Below are positions 9,567 through 19,999 of a DNA stretch of 64,000 nucleotides, one piece after another. Source of the DNA: Urophycis tenuis. Its lineage: Eukaryota > Chordata > Actinopteri > Gadiformes > Phycidae. Position numbers and translations under genes: made by a program. Positions within the stretch are counted from its first letter, which is position 1. Every line of letters starts with the position of its first letter. Location: NCBI GenBank assembly GCA_036785325.1, contig JAXIVH010000149.1, positions 62,001 through 126,000 of the forward strand. Direction: 5' to 3'. The notes beneath the pieces were generated by a model. It had not been told where the DNA came from. It saw nothing but the letters and a program-made list of their open reading frames with translations, and ran no database searches.

Positions 9567-11639
9567 GTGTATGGGGCACAGGAATTGTTATTAACAGGCT
9601 GTTCGGCATGGGGTCCTGGAGGGGCCAGGGAGGCAGTGCTTAGTCGCGGCTGGCCTTGGCCTTTCCTACCCTGGGACCGACTGGGAAGGCACCGCTGGTC
9701 GGGGCTGGTCTTGGTCTTTCCTAGGTCTGGACACCCATCGCTGAGGATAGCTGCATTGGGGGACCGTGGAGGCAGTGCTTTGTCACGGCTGGCCTCGGTC
9801 CTTCGTGACCCCAGTTTTCTGCTAGTTCATCTGGACCCAACAGAGGACAAGAACCAAGCTCCGGCCCTGATTGGCCAAACCAGGGCTACCTAGCGGTGTT
9901 AACAACTGGTTTGTGCTGGTCAGGGGGTAAGTATGTGCCCCCTCCTCTCCATAACCAAAACAATGTATCCTAAAAAGTGTTTTACTTACCTTTACTTACC
10001 TCGACGTTACCTCAACAAATGATCACTCCTAAAAAAGCTTAAACCCAATACCAATTCCATTTCGGAAACGACACACCTTGAGAATTGATCACTCTCGGGG
10101 GGGCCTCCCTTGGGTGAGGGTGTATAGTGACAATGGCCAGAAACACCCTATGATCCCAGGGTCCACTACTGATGACGTGTCCTAATATTTCGATAGCACG
10201 TTTATACTCAAATAGAAATGGAAAAGAAAAGTCTCACTCCAGCTGTGACTCGTCTTTATTCAAATAAGTAAATATACCAATGCATTGGAAGTACCTTCAA
10301 TCAAACTAGATTGACCTCCATCTTGGAACAAAGAAAACCTTTGGGAAAAGGAAAAACAAGTCTATATCTCCAAATCAGCGGTTATATCACAACAAGACAG
10401 ATAACCATTTCGTTTTACTTCATTCTTGGTAATATGGGAAAAGAGAGCTGCGGATGACTAGATATTGGCGAGTGCAACTGCCTTTGATCCCCTATTCAAC
10501 TACCGAGTCGTTGGATGAGGTGGGGGGGGTCATCGAGATAACTCTAACGAACCCAACCCTAACCATAGGCCTAACCTTAGCCCTAACCCTAACTCAACCC
10601 TAACACTAACCCTTACCTTGGCCCTAATCTTAACACTAACCTCAACCCCTAACCTTAGCCTTAACACTAACCCTAACCCCTACTCTAACTCTAACCCTAA
10701 CCCCTACTCTAACTCTAACCCTAAGCCTACCCTAACCTCCAACACTAACCCTACCCTAACTCTAACGCTAACCCTAACTCTAACCTTTGCCCTAACTTTA
10801 GCCCTAACCCTAGCCTCAGCCATAACCCTAACCCTTACCTTAGCCCTAACCCTAACCTTAACCCTAACCCTAACCTTGGCCCTAACCTTAACACTAACCT
10901 CAAACCTAACCTTAACCCTAACCTCAGCCATAACCCTAACCCTAACCTTAGCCCTAACCCTAATTCTAGCCCTAACCCTAATCTTAACCATAACCTTAAC
11001 CCTAACCTTGGCCCTAACACTTAACCTAACCTTATCCATAACACTAACCCTAACCTCAACCCTAACCTTAACCCCAATCTCAGCCGTAACCCCAACCCTA
11101 TCCTTATCCCTAACCTTAAACCTAACCCTAACCTCAGCCCTAACCTTAACCCTAACCTCAGCCCTCATCTTAACCCTAACCCCTAACCCCTAACCTCTAA
11201 CCCTAACCCTAACCTTACCCTAACCGTAACGCTAACCCTAACCCTTACTGTAACCTTAGCCCTAACCTTAGCCCTAACCGTAACCCTAACCTTAACCCTA
11301 ACCTTAACCCTAAACCGTAACCTTATACCTAACCCTAACCTCAGCCCTAACCTTAACCCTAACCGAAACCCCTCCCATTTACTTCAAACCTAACGTTAAG
11401 GTTAACTGCTAACTCTACCCCTAAATCTACCCTAACCTTAACCTACACTTGACATATTGGAGGAAGAAGACAATTACCCAGCATGCATTTCATCCGGAAA
11501 ACTTTTCACAAAAAAACCCATTACCGAAGTACCTACGGCGAGAATAGACTACCCCAAGAAATTGTTGTTTTGGGTGAGGAAAGTAAGCCATTGAGTCTTC
11601 TCTAAGGTCAACTTCCTACACAATCTCTGTAGTCGCGTG
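9567..11639 (+). repeat. Satellite monomer, short S1 type
   Basis: 2073 bp, the dimer partner of 4706-6778. Telomere-like block 10552-11447. It differs from the earlier S1 block by CCGAAACCC near 11364 where the others have CCGCAACCC. Confidence 0.92.
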
Positions 11640-14427
11640 GTGTATGGGGCACAGGAATTGTTATTAACAGGCTGTTCGGCATGGGGTCCTGGAGGGGCCA
11701 GGGAGGCAGTGCTTAGTCGCGGCTGGCCTTGGCCTTTCCTACCCTGGGACCGACTGGGAAGGCACCGCTGGTCGGGGCTGGTCTTGGTCTTTCCTAGGTC
11801 TGGACACCCATCGCTGAGGATAGCTGCATTGGGGGACCGTGGAGGCAGTGCTTTGTCACGGCTGGCCTCGGTCCTTCGTGACCCCAGTTTTCTGCTAGTT
11901 CATCTGGACCCAACAGAGGACAAGAACCAAGCTCCGGCCCTGATTGGCCAAACCAGGGCTACCTAGCGGTGTTAACAACTGGTTTGTGCTGGTCAGGGGG
12001 TAAGTATGTGCCCCCTCCTCTCCATAACCAAAACAATGTATCCTAAAAAGTGTTTTACTTACCTTTACTTACCTCGACGTTACCTCAACAAATGATCACT
12101 CCTTGAAAAAGCTTAAACCCAATACCAATTCCATTTCGGAAACGACACACCTTGAGAATTGATCACTCTCGGGGGGGCCTCCCTTGGGTGAGGGTGTATA
12201 GTGACAATGGCCAGAAACACCCTATGATCCCAGGGTCCACTACTGATGACGTGTCCTAATATTTCGATAGCACGTTTATACTCAAATAGAAATGGAAAAG
12301 AAAAGTCTCACTCCAGCTGTGACTCGTCTTTATTCAAATAAGTAAATATACCAATGCATTGGAAGTACCTTCAATCAAACTAGATTGACCTTCATCTTGG
12401 AACAAAGAAAACCTTTGGGAAAAGGAAAAACAAGTCTATATCTCCAAATCAGCGGTTATATCACAACAAGACAGATAACCATTTCGTTTTACTTCATTCT
12501 TGGTAATATGGGAAAAGAGAGCTGCGGATGACTAGATATTGGCGAGTGCAACTGCCTTTGATCCCCTATTCAACTACCGAGTCGTTGGATGAGGTGGGGG
12601 GGGGGGTCATCGAGATAACTCTAACGAACCTAACCGAGCCAGGGCCATCGAAAGAACGGGCTCTCTACACAACCCATTTATATTACCTTACCAACTGTTA
12701 TTCACAAAACGACCACTAGATGGAGGCGATGGACCACCACTGAAGAATCAAAAGAAGGCAACCAGCCTTTAACACAAAGACTAAAAACTCACTCCAGCTG
12801 TGATCCTCTTTATCTAAATAAATAAATAAACAAAAATGAATGAATAAATAGACTAAATAAATATACAAATATAAATAAATAAATAAAATATAGATTACCT
12901 TACCAACTATTGCAATTACCTATTATTATTGTTATTATTATTATTACTTACCTATTAATGCAATTTCCCAACCTGGGAACAATAGAGTATTTCTATTTCT
13001 ATTTCTATAACTCTTCTTCACAAAACGACCACTAGGTGGAGACGACGCACCACCAGCGAGGAATCAAAAGAGGAGGAACAACCTTGAATACAAAGATTAA
13101 AACCCACTCCAGCTGTGAGTCTCTCGATGTATTTATTAACTAAAAAAATATATATTAAATATATATACTCCTCCCATCTCTTCTCCCCTGTCTTCCCTCA
13201 TGGAAATGAGGGAGTTGGGGGAGATAGAGTGTACTAGCCCGATCCGGCGGGGGTGAGTTCAGTCCGTACAGACTGTCTCACCTTGAACCTACCTTCCTCA
13301 ATCTCTAGCTCTAACTCTAACCCTAGGGATAACCTCAACCCCAACCCTAACCATAGGCCTAACCTTAGCCCTAACCCTAACTCAACCCTAACACTAACCC
13401 TTACCTTGGCCCTAATCTTAACACTAACCTCAACCCCTAACCTTAGCCTTAACACTAACCCTAACCCCTACTCTAACTCTAACCCTAACCCCTACTCTAA
13501 CTCTAACCCTAAGCCTACCCTAACCTCCAACACTAACCCTACCCTAACTCTAACGCTAACCCTAACTCTAACCTTTGCCCTAACTTTAGCCCTAACCCTA
13601 GCCTCAGCCATAACCCTAACCCTTACCTTAGCCCTAACCCTAACCTTAACCCTAACCCTAACCTTGGCCCTAACCTTAACACTAACCTCAAACCTAACCT
13701 TAACCCTAACCTCAGCCATAACCCTAACCCTAACCTTAGCCCTAACCCTAATTCTAGCCCTAACCCTAATCTTAACCATAACCTTAACCCTAACCTTGGC
13801 CCTAACACTTAACCTAACCTTATCCATAACACTAACCCTAACCTCAACCCTAACCTTAACCCCAATCTCAGCCGTAACCCCAACCCTATCCTTATCCCTA
13901 ACCTTAAACCTAACCCTAACCTCAGCCCTAACCTTAACCCTAACCTCAGCCCTCATCTTAACCCTAACCCCTAACCCCTAACCTCTAACCCTAACCCTAA
14001 CCTTACCCTAACCGTAACGCTAACCCTAACCCTTACTCTAACCTTAGCCCTAACCTTAGCCCTAACCGTAACCCTAACCTTAACCCTAACCTTAACCCTA
14101 AACCGTAACCTTATACCTAACCCTAACCTCAGCCCTAACCTTAACCCTAACCGTAACCCCTCCCATTTACTTCAAACCTAACGTTAAGGTTAACTGCTAA
14201 CTCTACCCCTAAATCTACCCTAACCTTAACCTACACTTGACATATTGGAGGAAGAAGACAATTACCCAGCATGCATTTCATCCGGAAAACTTTTCACAAA
14301 AAAACCCATTACCGAAGTACCTACGGCGAGAATAGACTACCCCAAGAAATTGTTGTTTTGGGTGAGGAAAGTAAGCCATTGAGTCTTCTCTAAGGTCAAC
14401 TTCCTACACAATCTCTGTAGTCGCGCG
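11640..14427 (+). repeat. Satellite monomer, long A-type
   Basis: 2788 bp, the third copy of the left-hand A subtype (11-G run, GAATGAATAAATAG). Telomere-like block 13305-14235. It is followed by a long B-type monomer rather than a short one, so the regular dimer pattern ends here. Confidence 0.92.
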
Positions 14428-15759
14428 GTGTATGGGGCACAGGAATTGTTATTAACAGGCTGTTCGGCATGGGGTCCTGGAGGGGCCAGGGAGGCAGTGC
14501 TTAGTCGCGGCTGGCCTTGGCCTTTCCTACCCTGGGACCGACTGGGAAGGCACCGCTGGTCGGGGCTGGTCTTGGTCTTTCCTAGGTCTGGACACCCATC
14601 GCTGAGGATAGCTGCATTGGGGGACCGTGGAGGCAGTGCTTTGTCACGGCTGGCCTCGGTCCTTCGTGACCCCAGTTTTCTGCTAGTTCATCTGGACCCA
14701 ACAGAGGACAAGAACCAAGCTCCGGCCCTGATTGGCCAAACCAGGGCTACCTAGCGGTGTTAACAACTGGTTTGTGCTGGTCAGGGGGTAAGTATGTGCC
14801 CCCTCCTCTCCATAACCAAAACAATGTATCCTAAAAAGTGTTTTACTTACCTTTACTTACCTCGACGTTACCTCAACAAATGATCACTCCTAAAAAAGCT
14901 TAAACCCAATACCAATTCCATTTCGGAAACGACACACCTTGAGAATTGATCACTCTCGGGGGGGCCTCCCTTGGGTGAGGGTGTATAGTGACAATGGCCA
15001 GAAACACCCTATGATCCCAGGGTCCACTACTGATGACGTGTCCTAATATTTCGATAGCACGTTTATACTCAAATAGAAATGGAAAAGAAAAGTCTCACTC
15101 CAGCTGTGACTCGTCTTTATTCAAATAAGTAAATATACCAATGCATTGGAAGTACCTTCAATCAAACTAGATTGACCTCCATCTTGGAACAAAGAAAACC
15201 TTTGGGAAAAGGAAAAACAAGTCTATATCTCCAAATCAGCGGTTATATCACAACAAGACAGATAACCATTTCGTTTTACTTCATTCTTGGTAATATGGGA
15301 AAAGAGAGCTGCGGATGACTAGATATTGGCGAGTGCAACTGCCTTTGATCCCCTATTCAACTACCGAGTCGTTGGATGAGGTGGGGGGGGTCATCGAGAT
15401 AACTCTAACGAACCTAACCGAGCCAGGGCCATCGAAAGAACGGGCTCTCTACACAACCCATTTATATTACCTTACCAACTGTTATTCACAAAACGACCAC
15501 TAGATGGAGGCGATGGACCACCACTGAAGAATCAAAAGAAGGCAACCAGCCTTTAACACAAAGACTAAAAACTCACTCCAGCTGTGATCCTCTTTATCTA
15601 AATAAATAAATAAACAAAAATGAATAAATAAATAGACTAAATAAATATACAAATATAAATAAATAAATTAAATATAGATTACCTTACCAACTATTGCAAT
15701 TACCTATTATTATTATTATTACTTACCTATTAATGCAATTTCCCAACCTGGGAACAATA

Positions 15760-15763
15760 GAGT
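15760..15763. other. Target-site duplication, left copy (GAGT)
   Basis: GAGT precedes the left LTR and is repeated at 21342-21345 after the right LTR. Uninterrupted monomers have a single GAGT in AATAGAGTATTTC. Four bases fits Ty3/gypsy integration. Confidence 0.9.
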
Positions 15764-16053
15764 TGTAATGACCTCGCCGGTGACATAAGGATGTCTAGTC
15801 ATTAATTCTTGTACACACTTTTATTCTACAACCAGGTCACTCAAAAAACACTTAACCAACGGCATCAAAACCCAGAAAAACACACACGGTAACCCGGGCA
15901 ACGCCCCCCCGTCACCCCCCGGTCCCTTCAACGCACAAGCCCCCCCCACACTGATCGAAGCAGCACATCCCTGTACATGTGCCCAGAACTGGCACAACGG
16001 ACAACAAAACACATCGATGCAATAAACCACCCAAACGTCCCAGGGTCGCTACA
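15764..16053 (-). repeat. 3' LTR of the retrotransposon
   Basis: 290 bp with TG...CA ends on both readings (TGTAATGACC left, GTCGCTACA right on +). It matches 21051-21341 except for six As instead of seven near 15843-15848. On the coding strand AATAAA lies at 15820-15825, the likely polyadenylation signal. C-runs (G-runs on the coding strand) at about 15904-15957 are prominent. Confidence 0.95.
15820..15825 (-). promoter_or_regulatory. Candidate polyadenylation signal in 3' LTR
   Basis: AATAAA on the - strand, followed by AGTGTGTAC, about 57 bases before the LTR end. Its equivalent in the 5' LTR is at 21107-21112. The position fits an R/U5 boundary signal. Confidence 0.55.
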
Positions 16054-16070
16054 TTGCCTCCCCCCTTCAA
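16054..16070 (-). other. Polypurine tract
   Basis: The coding strand reads TTGAAGGGGGGAGGCAA immediately before the TGTAGCG start of the 3' LTR. A purine run directly abutting the 3' LTR is the plus-strand primer of LTR elements; the last bases CAA break the pure run slightly. Confidence 0.8.
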
Positions 16071-16130
16071 AGTTCCTCGTCCTCGAGGGAAAAAACAAAA
16101 TCCCGGAAGCGACCCGGAGCTCTCCCCTCC

Positions 16131-17615
16131 CTACGAGGCCGTGTTGGGGCTACAGGGGGCTGGGGAGAACCGCCTGGGGGAGAAAGGGGCCCACGAGTGC
16201 CAGGCCCGGGGGGGGGGGAGGGGGAAAGGGAGGGGCGGGGCTGGGGGACAAGTTGCTGACTGTGGTGTGCGTGTCCGGGGCCCATTCACACCGGTGCGGG
16301 GAGCCGCAGGGCTCGCTGGAGCAGGTTGGGGGGTGGCGGTTCCTCGATAAGGGGCCAACCTGTCTCTGCGGAGGGCCACCCTCCTTCCCCGAGGTGGTAG
16401 CTGGACCCTGTACACCACTTCCCCCATTCTCTCCAGGACCCTGCATGGCCCGATCCACTCGCTATCAAGCTTCGGGCATCTTCCCTTCTTTCTTTGCGGG
16501 CTGTAGGTCCAGACCAGCTCCCCAGCCTCAAAGTGTCTGCCACGAGAACGCACATCGTAGTTCCTTTTCTGCCTCACCCCTGCGCTCAACAGCTGTCCCC
16601 TGGCGAAGGAGTGAGCCGTCTCCAGGCGGTCCTGAAGTCTCCTGGCATACTCTGGGCCGGGAGGAACAGGGGGAGAATCGGGCGGCCGCCCAAACGCCAG
16701 GTCAGTAGGGGTGCGAAGCTCCCTGCCCAACATCAGCAGAGCAGGCGTGCAGGATGTCGACTCCTGGACAGCTGACCTGTAGGCCATGAGCACCAGAGGC
16801 AGATGAGTGTCCCAATCCCGTTGATGCTCAGCCGAGACAATGGCCAGCTGCTGCTCCATACAGCGATGGAATCGCTCCACCAAGCCATCGCTCTGTGGGT
16901 GCAGGGGGGTAGTACGGGTCTTCTGCATGTTCAGCCTGCTACATAAAGCCGCAAAGACACAGGATTCAAAATTCCTCCCCTGGTCGCTGTGGATGGACTC
17001 CGCTGCCCCAAAACGGCTTATCATCCCCCCGACTAAAGCGTCCGCTATGGTCTCTGCTCCCTGGTCAGGTAGAGCGTATGCCTCCGGCCACTTGGTGAAA
17101 TAGTCCATGGCTGTGAGGACATACTTGTTCCCCCTCTCTGTGCAGGGCAGCGGGCCCACCACATCCACCCCAACCCTCTCCATAGGGAACCCCACAGGGC
17201 ACTGCTGTAACTGGGCATGGGACCTTTCCGCGGGGCCTTTGCGAGCTGTGCAGCCATCACAGCGGCGACAGAAGTCCTCGACGTCCCTCTTGTGTTGCCC
17301 CCAGTAGAAGCCCAGGCGGAGGCGACGCAGGGTCTTTGTCACCCCAAAGTGCCCCGAGCCCACAGCACCATGGACCGCTCGAAGCACCTCCCCACGCAGA
17401 GAGCGAGGCACCACCACCTGCCACCTCAACTCTCCGGTGGCGGGTTCCTTCCAGGCCCGCTGAAGCACGCCATCCCACAGCCGTAGGGCCTCGAACTTAG
17501 CCCACAGTCCCTTGGTGACCAGGGAGAGAACGGCCACTTCTTCCCATGGGGGCCGCGGTCCACCCACTGGAGCACTGGTCGAAGGTCTGCGTCTTCCTCC
17601 TGCTGCCGTCTCCAT
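16131..17615 (-). CDS. pol: pol, integrase part (frame offset from RT part)
   Basis: This encodes the integrase, which inserts the element's cDNA into the host genome. The open frame has 494 codons, and the first roughly 20 precede the real join. Zinc-binding HHCC: H at 17372 and 17351, C at 17261 and 17252. The catalytic DDE triad is complete: D at 17165 (GVDVVGP), D at 16985 (HSDQGRNF) and E at 16877 (GLVERFH), with 35 residues between the second D and E as usual. A GPY/F-like segment (SEWIGPCRV) follows near residue 387, with C in place of Y/F. The tail is rich in proline and arginine, and no chromodomain is recognised. It is one base out of frame with the RT/RNase H part; the change lies at a C-run (16131-side frame open from 17548-17552 onward). 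It ends 60 bases before the polypurine tract. Confidence 0.93.
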   Translation of the reverse strand: METAAGGRRRPSTSAPVGGPRPPWEEVAVLSLVTKGLWAKFEALRLWDGVLQRAWKEPATGELRWQVVVPRSLRGEVLRAVHGAVGSGHFGVTKTLRRLRLGFYWGQHKRDVEDFCRRCDGCTARKGPAERSHAQLQQCPVGFPMERVGVDVVGPLPCTERGNKYVLTAMDYFTKWPEAYALPDQGAETIADALVGGMISRFGAAESIHSDQGRNFESCVFAALCSRLNMQKTRTTPLHPQSDGLVERFHRCMEQQLAIVSAEHQRDWDTHLPLVLMAYRSAVQESTSCTPALLMLGRELRTPTDLAFGRPPDSPPVPPGPEYARRLQDRLETAHSFARGQLLSAGVRQKRNYDVRSRGRHFEAGELVWTYSPQRKKGRCPKLDSEWIGPCRVLERMGEVVYRVQLPPRGRRVALRRDRLAPYRGTATPQPAPASPAAPRTGVNGPRTRTPQSATCPPAPPLPFPLPPPRAWHSWAPFSPRRFSPAPCSPNTAS

Positions 17616-19999
17616 CCTGCAGTGTCGACCGCCCGGAGCTCACAGCAGACTGGGGACGCCACCTCCACTGCAGAACATTCCTCCTCCTGGCTGCACAGCG
17701 CCTCCTCACGGCTCTCCCTCCTTTCACAGTAGCGGCAGCCATCCTGACTGCAGGGGCGTCGGGAGAGGGCGTCTGCATTAGCATGACGTGCCCCTGCCCT
17801 GTGCACCACACTGAAGCTGTAGGACTGCAGCTCCTCGATCCACCGTGCGACTTGCCCTTCTGGCTCCTTGAAAGACATCAGCCACTGGAGCGCGGAGTGG
17901 TCAGTCCTTACAGTGAAACACAGGCCGCAGAGATAGTACTTGAAGTGGCGCACCGCTCTAACAATTGCCAGCAGCTCGCGACGGGTGACGCAATAGCGGC
18001 GTTCAGCTTTATTAAATGTCCTGCTGTAATACGCCACCACCCTATCCCCTTCCGGCCCCTCCTGTGTCAGCACAGCGCCACTGCCGACGTTACTAGCGTC
18101 CGTGTCCAGGATGAAGGGCAGGGCAGGGTCAGGAGGGGAGAGCACTGGGGCTTTGGTGAGAGCTCCCTTGAGGGTCTCGAAGGCAGACTGGCAATCTTCT
18201 GCCCACACAAACTCCCTGTCCTTCTGTAGCAGGCGGAACAGGGGAGCGGCTGTACAGGAGAAGCCCCTCACAAAGCGCCTGTAGTAAGACGCCAGTCCGA
18301 GGAAGCTTTTCAGCTGTCTGGTGTCAGTGGGAGTGGGCCAGTCCTGGACAGCTTGCACTTTGTCCTCCATGGTGCTAATGCCTTCTCCCCCCAACTTGTG
18401 ACCAAGGAAAGTTACCTCTCTCCTCAGGAAATGGCACTTATCAGGATGGAGCTTCAAGCCCGCCGCAGCTACTCTCTCCAGAACCTGACGCAGCGAGGCA
18501 AGTGCTGTCTTGAAGGAGCCCCCGTGTGCCAGTATATCGTCCAGGTAGACAATACACTGCTGCCGGGGGATGCCAGTGAGCACTCTGTCCATCAGCCTCT
18601 CGAAGGTCGCAGGTGCATTGCAGAGGCCAAAAGGGAGGACCCGAAACTGCCACAATCCTCTGCTAGTGCAGAATGCAGTCTTGGGTCTGGCATCAGGGGC
18701 GAGAGGGCACTGGAAGTAGCCAGAGCGGAGGTCGAGTGAGGAGAACCAGGACGACCCAGCAACGACATCTAGGGCCTCATCAATGCGCGGGATGGGGTAG
18801 GAGTCCTTTCTTGTTACTGCGTTGAGTGGTCTGTAGTCAACACAGAATCTCCACTTACCCCCCTTTTTAGGCACCATCACCACAGCTGCGGCCCAGGGAC
18901 TATCCGAGGGCTCTATGAGGCCCGCCTGCTGCATCTCCCACAGTGCCTGGTCTGCAGCCTCCTGGCGGGCCAAGGGTAGGCGGCGTGGGCGCATTCTGAT
19001 GGGCCTGGCATCCCCAGTGTCAATTTCGTGCTGCACCAGGTGTGTCTGACCCACGTCGCTCTCATTCAGGGCAAAGCTCTCCTTAAACTCCGCCAGCAGC
19101 CGCCACAGCTGTTCCTGCTGTTGAGGGTCTAGTCCATCACAGTTCCCCTGCCATATTGCCCGCACAGTAGATAGCACAGTCTCCTCACCTGTCTGGGGAA
19201 GCTGGGCAGGGCAGGGGGAGGGGCCCAGGCTCATGGAGTGGGGTGCCTGGGTGGCAAGGGAGTAGTCTGCAGGGGCCGCAACATTGACACAAGGGGATGG
19301 GAGGGGGGGGGAAGGGTTGTGGAAGGAGGACTGGGTTGATGGACAGGGATCGGGAAGACAGGGTGGTTGGAAGGTCTTTGCAAGGGGGTCGAGGAGGCCG
19401 GGGACGTGTGACTGGTCCAACTGAGCTGTTGTCGGTGGGGGCCGAATGTAGGTGTTTGGCGGGGCCATATAGACTGTGGGCCCTCCTTGGAAGCCGATCG
19501 TCCCCCTCTCCAGGTCCAGCTGGCAGCCTGTGCACCGCAGAAAGTCCAGCCCCAGGATACAGGGGTCCTGTACAGCTGCTACCCACACTGGGTGGAGGAC
19601 AGTCTTTCCCCCCACACAGATGGACAACAACCCCTTCCCTCTCATGGGAGCCCTCTCCCCCGTGACTGTGCGGAGCTGCACAGTTGTAGGTTGGAGTACT
19701 GTCCAGCTTGGCAAAATGTCTGGCCTTACCAGGGTCACCGTAGACCCTGTATCAACCAAAGCCAAACAGGCCACCCCCTCAACAGCGACAGGGACATGAC
19801 AAAAGTCCCCCGCCCAGGTCCGCCCCACCACGACAACAGGCTCCAGGATGCCGTCATCTGCTTCTGGGGGGGGTGGAGCCCCGCCCCCCCGGCTGTGATG
19901 GTGGGCTCCTCCAGGCGATGTTGGTGGGGGTAGGGGACCAGGGCCTCGCGTTTCCCCAACTACGCGGACCCTGGCTCGTTTCCCTGGGCTCTCACAGCT
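17426..19999 (-). CDS. pol: pol, protease - reverse transcriptase - RNase H part
   Basis: The frame is open from just after a stop at 20002-20000 and is entered by a -1 frameshift from gag near 19978, not by its own start; the first in-frame GTG at 19831 is valine. Aspartic protease: LVDTGS with D at 19753, and ILGLDFL about 70 residues on. Reverse transcriptase: SLDLRSGYFQ with D at 18733 and YLDD at 18547-18536, both intact, plus LPFGLCNAPATF. RNase H: D at 18100 (DTDAS), E at 17977, D at 17902 (RTDHSALQWL) and D at 17773 (NADALSRR), a complete D-E-D-D set. A proline-rich spacer of about 100 residues separates protease from RT. The frame is lost at the C-run near 17550; the last roughly 40 codons to 17426 are out of frame. 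Confidence 0.95.
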   Translation of the reverse strand, partial: SCESPGKRARVRVVGETRGPGPLPPPTSPGGAHHHSRGGGAPPPPEADDGILEPVVVVGRTWAGDFCHVPVAVEGVACLALVDTGSTVTLVRPDILPSWTVLQPTTVQLRTVTGERAPMRGKGLLSICVGGKTVLHPVWVAAVQDPCILGLDFLRCTGCQLDLERGTIGFQGGPTVYMAPPNTYIRPPPTTAQLDQSHVPGLLDPLAKTFQPPCLPDPCPSTQSSFHNPSPPLPSPCVNVAAPADYSLATQAPHSMSLGPSPCPAQLPQTGEETVLSTVRAIWQGNCDGLDPQQQEQLWRLLAEFKESFALNESDVGQTHLVQHEIDTGDARPIRMRPRRLPLARQEAADQALWEMQQAGLIEPSDSPWAAAVVMVPKKGGKWRFCVDYRPLNAVTRKDSYPIPRIDEALDVVAGSSWFSSLDLRSGYFQCPLAPDARPKTAFCTSRGLWQFRVLPFGLCNAPATFERLMDRVLTGIPRQQCIVYLDDILAHGGSFKTALASLRQVLERVAAAGLKLHPDKCHFLRREVTFLGHKLGGEGISTMEDKVQAVQDWPTPTDTRQLKSFLGLASYYRRFVRGFSCTAAPLFRLLQKDREFVWAEDCQSAFETLKGALTKAPVLSPPDPALPFILDTDASNVGSGAVLTQEGPEGDRVVAYYSRTFNKAERRYCVTRRELLAIVRAVRHFKYYLCGLCFTVRTDHSALQWLMSFKEPEGQVARWIEELQSYSFSVVHRAGARHANADALSRRPCSQDGCRYCERRESREEALCSQEEECSAVEVASPVCCELRAVDTAGWRRQQEEDADLRPVLQWVDRGPHGKKWPFSPWSPRDCGLSSRPYGCGMACFSGPGRNPPPES
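17548..17552 (-). other. Frame break in pol at a run of five C
   Basis: Reading leftward on the - strand, the RT/RNase H frame reaches this homopolymer and then runs into non-homologous residues, ending at 17426. The integrase frame becomes sensible from the same point (RPPWEEVAVLSLV). The offset corresponds to loss of one base relative to a continuous frame. It may be a real mutation, a sequencing error in the homopolymer or, less likely, a second programmed shift. Confidence 0.85.
19938..19984 (-). promoter_or_regulatory. gag-pol -1 ribosomal frameshift signal
   Basis: The heptamer GGGAAAC (19984-19978) is set as G GGA AAC in the gag frame, the canonical X XXY YYZ pattern. Slipping back one base gives GGG AAA C and enters the pol frame exactly. 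After a 3-base spacer, CCAGGG (19974-19969) can pair with CCCTGG (19943-19938), and CGCG (19966-19963) with CGCG (19950-19947) inside, leaving a 12-base loop that contains the gag stop TAG. The same heptamer class is used at retroviral gag-pro junctions. The overlap of the two frames is only about 38 bases, so the site is well constrained. Pseudoknot pairing was not tested. Confidence 0.85.

Noticed and set aside
16071..16130. Possible env gene between integrase and the 3' LTR
   Set aside because: Only about 60 bases lie between the integrase stop and the polypurine tract; there is no room for env.
15977..16708. Plus-strand open frames within the retrotransposon, up to 243 codons
   Set aside because: They are antisense to integrase and pol in GC-rich DNA, with no domain; typical shadow frames.
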